Assembly (NCBI GenBank): GCA_963971575.1
Contig: OZ020618.1
Coordinates: 50,730,509-50,794,508 of the forward strand
DNA: 64,000 nucleotides
Direction of reading: 5' to 3'
Source: Liopterus haemorrhoidalis
Lineage: Eukaryota; Arthropoda; Insecta; Coleoptera; Dytiscidae
Below, piece after piece: positions 61,471 to 64,000 of this stretch. The notes under the pieces were generated by a model that did not search any database, was not told where the DNA came from, and saw only the letters and a list, made by a program, of their open reading frames with translations. How positions within the stretch are numbered: the first letter of the stretch is position 1; each line of letters begins with the position of its first letter. The position numbers and the translations under genes are program-made.

Positions 61471-62189
61471 CCGAATCTCTATTTATATTATTAACAAAGA
61501 TTGCAATGGTGAGCCACTTGGCTGGGAAACCCTGTATATGGCCATTCCACATCTCCTAAAATACTCATTTCTTGTCTTTCCCCATGCCGACAATTTTTTT
61601 TTTTTTTGTAAAGTACAATACTAAAATTTGGGTTTAAATTTGATTGGAAATTCAATTTAGGAATATTTCGAATTTACAGCTTTGTTTTGTGAATTTAGTT
61701 GAATAAAGCTAGTTTATTAACAAAAAAACAAAAGTCTACCATTGATTCTCAGTTTAATTTCGTTCCTTTTTTTCCATCCCTCATACGAGATATTCTTTCA
61801 GTGAATATCCGTGGGGAATGCAGTCTGTCTATTGGTAAAATTCGATCAGTTAGTATAACAGGGAGTTAATTAAACTTGTGTTTCCAGCAAGAATCCGTAA
61901 ACAGTCTGTTTACAGTAACACCGAATCATTTGAGCATAACCAATGAAATCTCTCATTATTTCGTTAATTTAAAATTGTCCTAAGGGCACTAAAGCTACTA
62001 TATTATATTTCACTTTCGATATTTACTACACAAAAGGTTAAAAGCTTATGGAAATTGAGAACTTGTTTATATGTACATATGTAAAACTGGACACTCTAAT
62101 TTTAATTAAATTTATTTCAAATATTTTAAAAACAAATTAATATTTAAAAAACCAGAATGGTTTTCCCAGAATGAAACCATATCGCACAG
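61471..62189. other. No gene recognised
   Basis: AT-rich; no element ends identified. Confidence 0.5.
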
Positions 62190-63414
62190 GTCAGTACTGA
62201 GTGGGTGACGTTTATTACTGTTTTATTGTTTTATTGCTTTTAAAAATATTCGCCTTTAAGATTTATACACTTTTGCATGCGCTCAAACTAATTATCGAAA
62301 CATTTTTCCACTCTGAAGTTGGTATCTCAAAAACATGGTTTTCGAAGGCTTCAACACCTTCTTGATGAAAATCGCCGTCCACGCATTTTTTGTTTGACAT
62401 TGGAGAGCAAAAAAAAGTCGTTAGGGGATAAATCAGGTGAATATGGACAATGAGACCTTAATTTGATGTTTTTTTTTCCTTCTTAGTTTTTGCTTTTAAA
62501 ATGACAATAAACTTAATTATCAAAAATAAGTTATTAAGAACATTATTTCAAAAATTTTCTTGGGGGTCCAAAAAATATTTTAGGCTAGTTGGGGGATCCC
62601 GAGCATAAAAAGGTGAAGAACCGCTGCTCTAAAGGAATGGTTGCGACATGTCCAGTACAACCGACAAAACAAGCGATCATTTCCTTAGAAGTGCTTCGTG
62701 AACGAACAACTTTTGTGGGTTTCGGTTCATCTTGGAAGAACCAAACAGTGGATTTTTGCTTAGTTTCCGGTTCATATGAATAAATATACAGATTTTGTAG
62801 TGCCTAGGTTGAATTATTTTAGCATTCCCTTACACCAATCAACATGAGCCTTTTTTTGAGCTTCAAATTATGCGGAATCCATCAGGAACAGATCTTTTTC
62901 ACAGATAAATGTTCATGTAAAATCGAATATATTGTAGTCTGCGATATGGCAAAGGATGCCTCTATCTCATGGTAAGTCACATGCCGATCTTCTTCAATCA
63001 TTTTGCGCACAGCATCGATGTGTTTTTGAATCTCAACCGATTTTGGTCGACCTTTACGAGATTCATCACTCACGGACGCACGACTACTACGAAATTCTGC
63101 AAACCAATTTTAAACAGTCTTTTCTGATGGTGCTTCATTACCAAAAGTTGGACGAAGCGAATCTATGCATTGTTGTTGAGTTCGGCCTTTATTAAAATCG
63201 TAAAAAATCATCCAATGAAAACCTTCACGAGTAATATCCATTTTTTTACAAACTTGTATTTTTCAACGCTCACTGTCAACTATTCGGTCAATTTATAAGC
63301 TGCCACTAATTTCACAATAACAAATGTCAAATTTTATGAATATAGTAATGGCACATTTTAATATTGCCATCTAGTGGTCGTTTGTAAAAACATAAAAGGT
63401 AACCCTCATATATC
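62190..63414 (-). pseudogene. Mariner transposase (5' end intact), interrupted by hAT remnant
   Basis: The minus strand starts at a terminus TATGAGGGTTACCTTTTATG (to 63414). The Met at about 63243 opens MDITREGFHWMIFYDFNKGR, TQQQCIDSLRPTFGNEAPSE, then NWFAEFRSSRASVSDESRKG, RPKSVEIQKHIDAVRKMIEE and ISQTTIYSILHEHLSVKKIC (HTH region, nearly intact). After shifts come SYEPETKQKSTVWFFQ and RSRSTSKEMIACFVG with HVATIPL (past the first-Asp block, which is degraded). At about 62640 it meets a hAT end. The C-terminal part resumes at about 62465: SHCPYSPDLSPNDFFLLSNV (third Asp kept), EAFENHVFEIPTSEWKNV and ACKSV. The second Asp block is missing. The order and strand agree with one element, later cut by a hAT insertion plus deletion. 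Confidence 0.82.
62560..62635. mobile_element. hAT right-end remnant in mariner
   Basis: GGGGGTCCAAAAAATATTTT, GGGGGATCCCGAGC and GGTGAAGAACCGCTG ending at about 62625 form a decayed hAT terminus (family form GGTTGAGAAACGCTG). The left end is absent, so a duplication cannot be tested. Confidence 0.6.
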
Positions 63415-64000
63415 TAAAATAAATTCTGTTATAATTCGTTTGCATGTGTTTGAAAATATTGATTTTTTGTATTTCTGCCTTCATACGTAAATCTTTTACG
63501 TTTCGCAATACTTTTCTGAAGCTATCTATCTTTCATTCTTCGTACGCTACACCTCTCCAAGTACCAATTCATCTTCTTTTGTCATACACTTAATCATAGC
63601 ACTCCAAGAAGCAATCCAGGACGAGAAGTGTACGGTAAAAAGGGGGGAAACAGGTATAAGCTTTTCAGCACACTTGTAAAGGATGAAAATAACAAGGGAA
63701 ACAGAAATTTCAAATATTTTGCATTAAAATATAAAGTTTAATCAAGCCGCACAACATGCAAGATGGAAACTAACTTTTGGAATTTAAAAAACAAAGAATT
63801 AAAGTGTATTTTATGGGACATAAGATGAAATATTTTGTTCTCAGATGAACTTGTAAAAATATACTAAAATTGCGCACGTTGCTCAATAATATAATATATT
63901 TATTCATGTTAAAGACAACATGCTTACACAAGTCAAAAGTTAGAAAATTGAATAACACAATACATCATGGACAGATCAAAATATTAGTTTAAAGTCACAG
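63415..64000. other. No gene recognised
   Basis: AT-rich; minus frame 63958-63770 has no recognisable domain. Confidence 0.5.

Overview
The window is AT-rich eukaryotic DNA, almost certainly from an insect with a large, transposon-loaded genome. It has no operons, ribosome-binding sites or dense genes. Long-ORF coding potential is almost entirely decayed mobile elements: mariner/Tc1 relatives, hAT, PIF/Harbinger, pogo-like, Helentron-type elements, several non-LTR retrotransposon clades, a Penelope-like element and a tRNA-derived SINE. The order cannot be fixed from sequence alone; element content fits Coleoptera or Hemiptera, and this is inference.

The only convincing host gene is on the + strand at 44936-46621. 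Two exons (44936-45100 and 46442-46621), with matching phase and good splice sites, together encode the first immunoglobulin domain of a nephrin-family adhesion receptor (sticks-and-stones / hibris type). The 1.34-kb intron between them is more than 60 percent transposon: a hAT MITE with an 8-bp duplication and a Helentron-type element that ends 58 bases before the acceptor site. No other exon of this gene was recognised, so its neighbouring introns must be long and much of the window may be intronic.

Layout. 0-14 kb: reverse-transcriptase fragment, internally deleted mariner (2483-3354), hAT element (3433-4399), Helentron-type element (5676-6301), two more mariner relics, an RTE-like relic cut by a mariner, and a jockey/CR1-like element (12302-13925) carrying a hAT MITE. 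14.7-15.9 kb: a satellite of eight 120-bp units bordered by 30-bp repeats. 17-22 kb: near-complete but dead mariner, LINE tails, and a 5'-truncated RTE-like element. 22-32 kb: hAT and Harbinger insertions nested in mariner, a conserved unknown module (26242-26406), and a triple nest at 30.2-31.2 kb. 32-44 kb: palindromic MITEs, mariners, two copies of one LINE with 13-bp target duplications, and a rosa-like (DD41D) transposon. 45-47 kb: host exons. 48-64 kb: a Penelope fold-back nested in a hAT relic, more mariners, a truncated LINE with a long target duplication, a Tc1-like element with ~240-bp inverted repeats carrying a hAT, and a LINE split by a fold-back MITE.

One mariner family (called MLE-A here; TIR begins CGAGGTGTGTAAATTA) has seven copies, all internally deleted or truncated. 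Many insertions can be dated relative to each other because their target duplications are still exact. I saw no CRISPR array, rRNA gene, functional tRNA gene or intact transposase. I did not find a clearly new gene system; the most interesting points are the fold-back Penelope element with a hammerhead-like motif, the giant-palindrome MITE family and the unclassified modular repeat family R.
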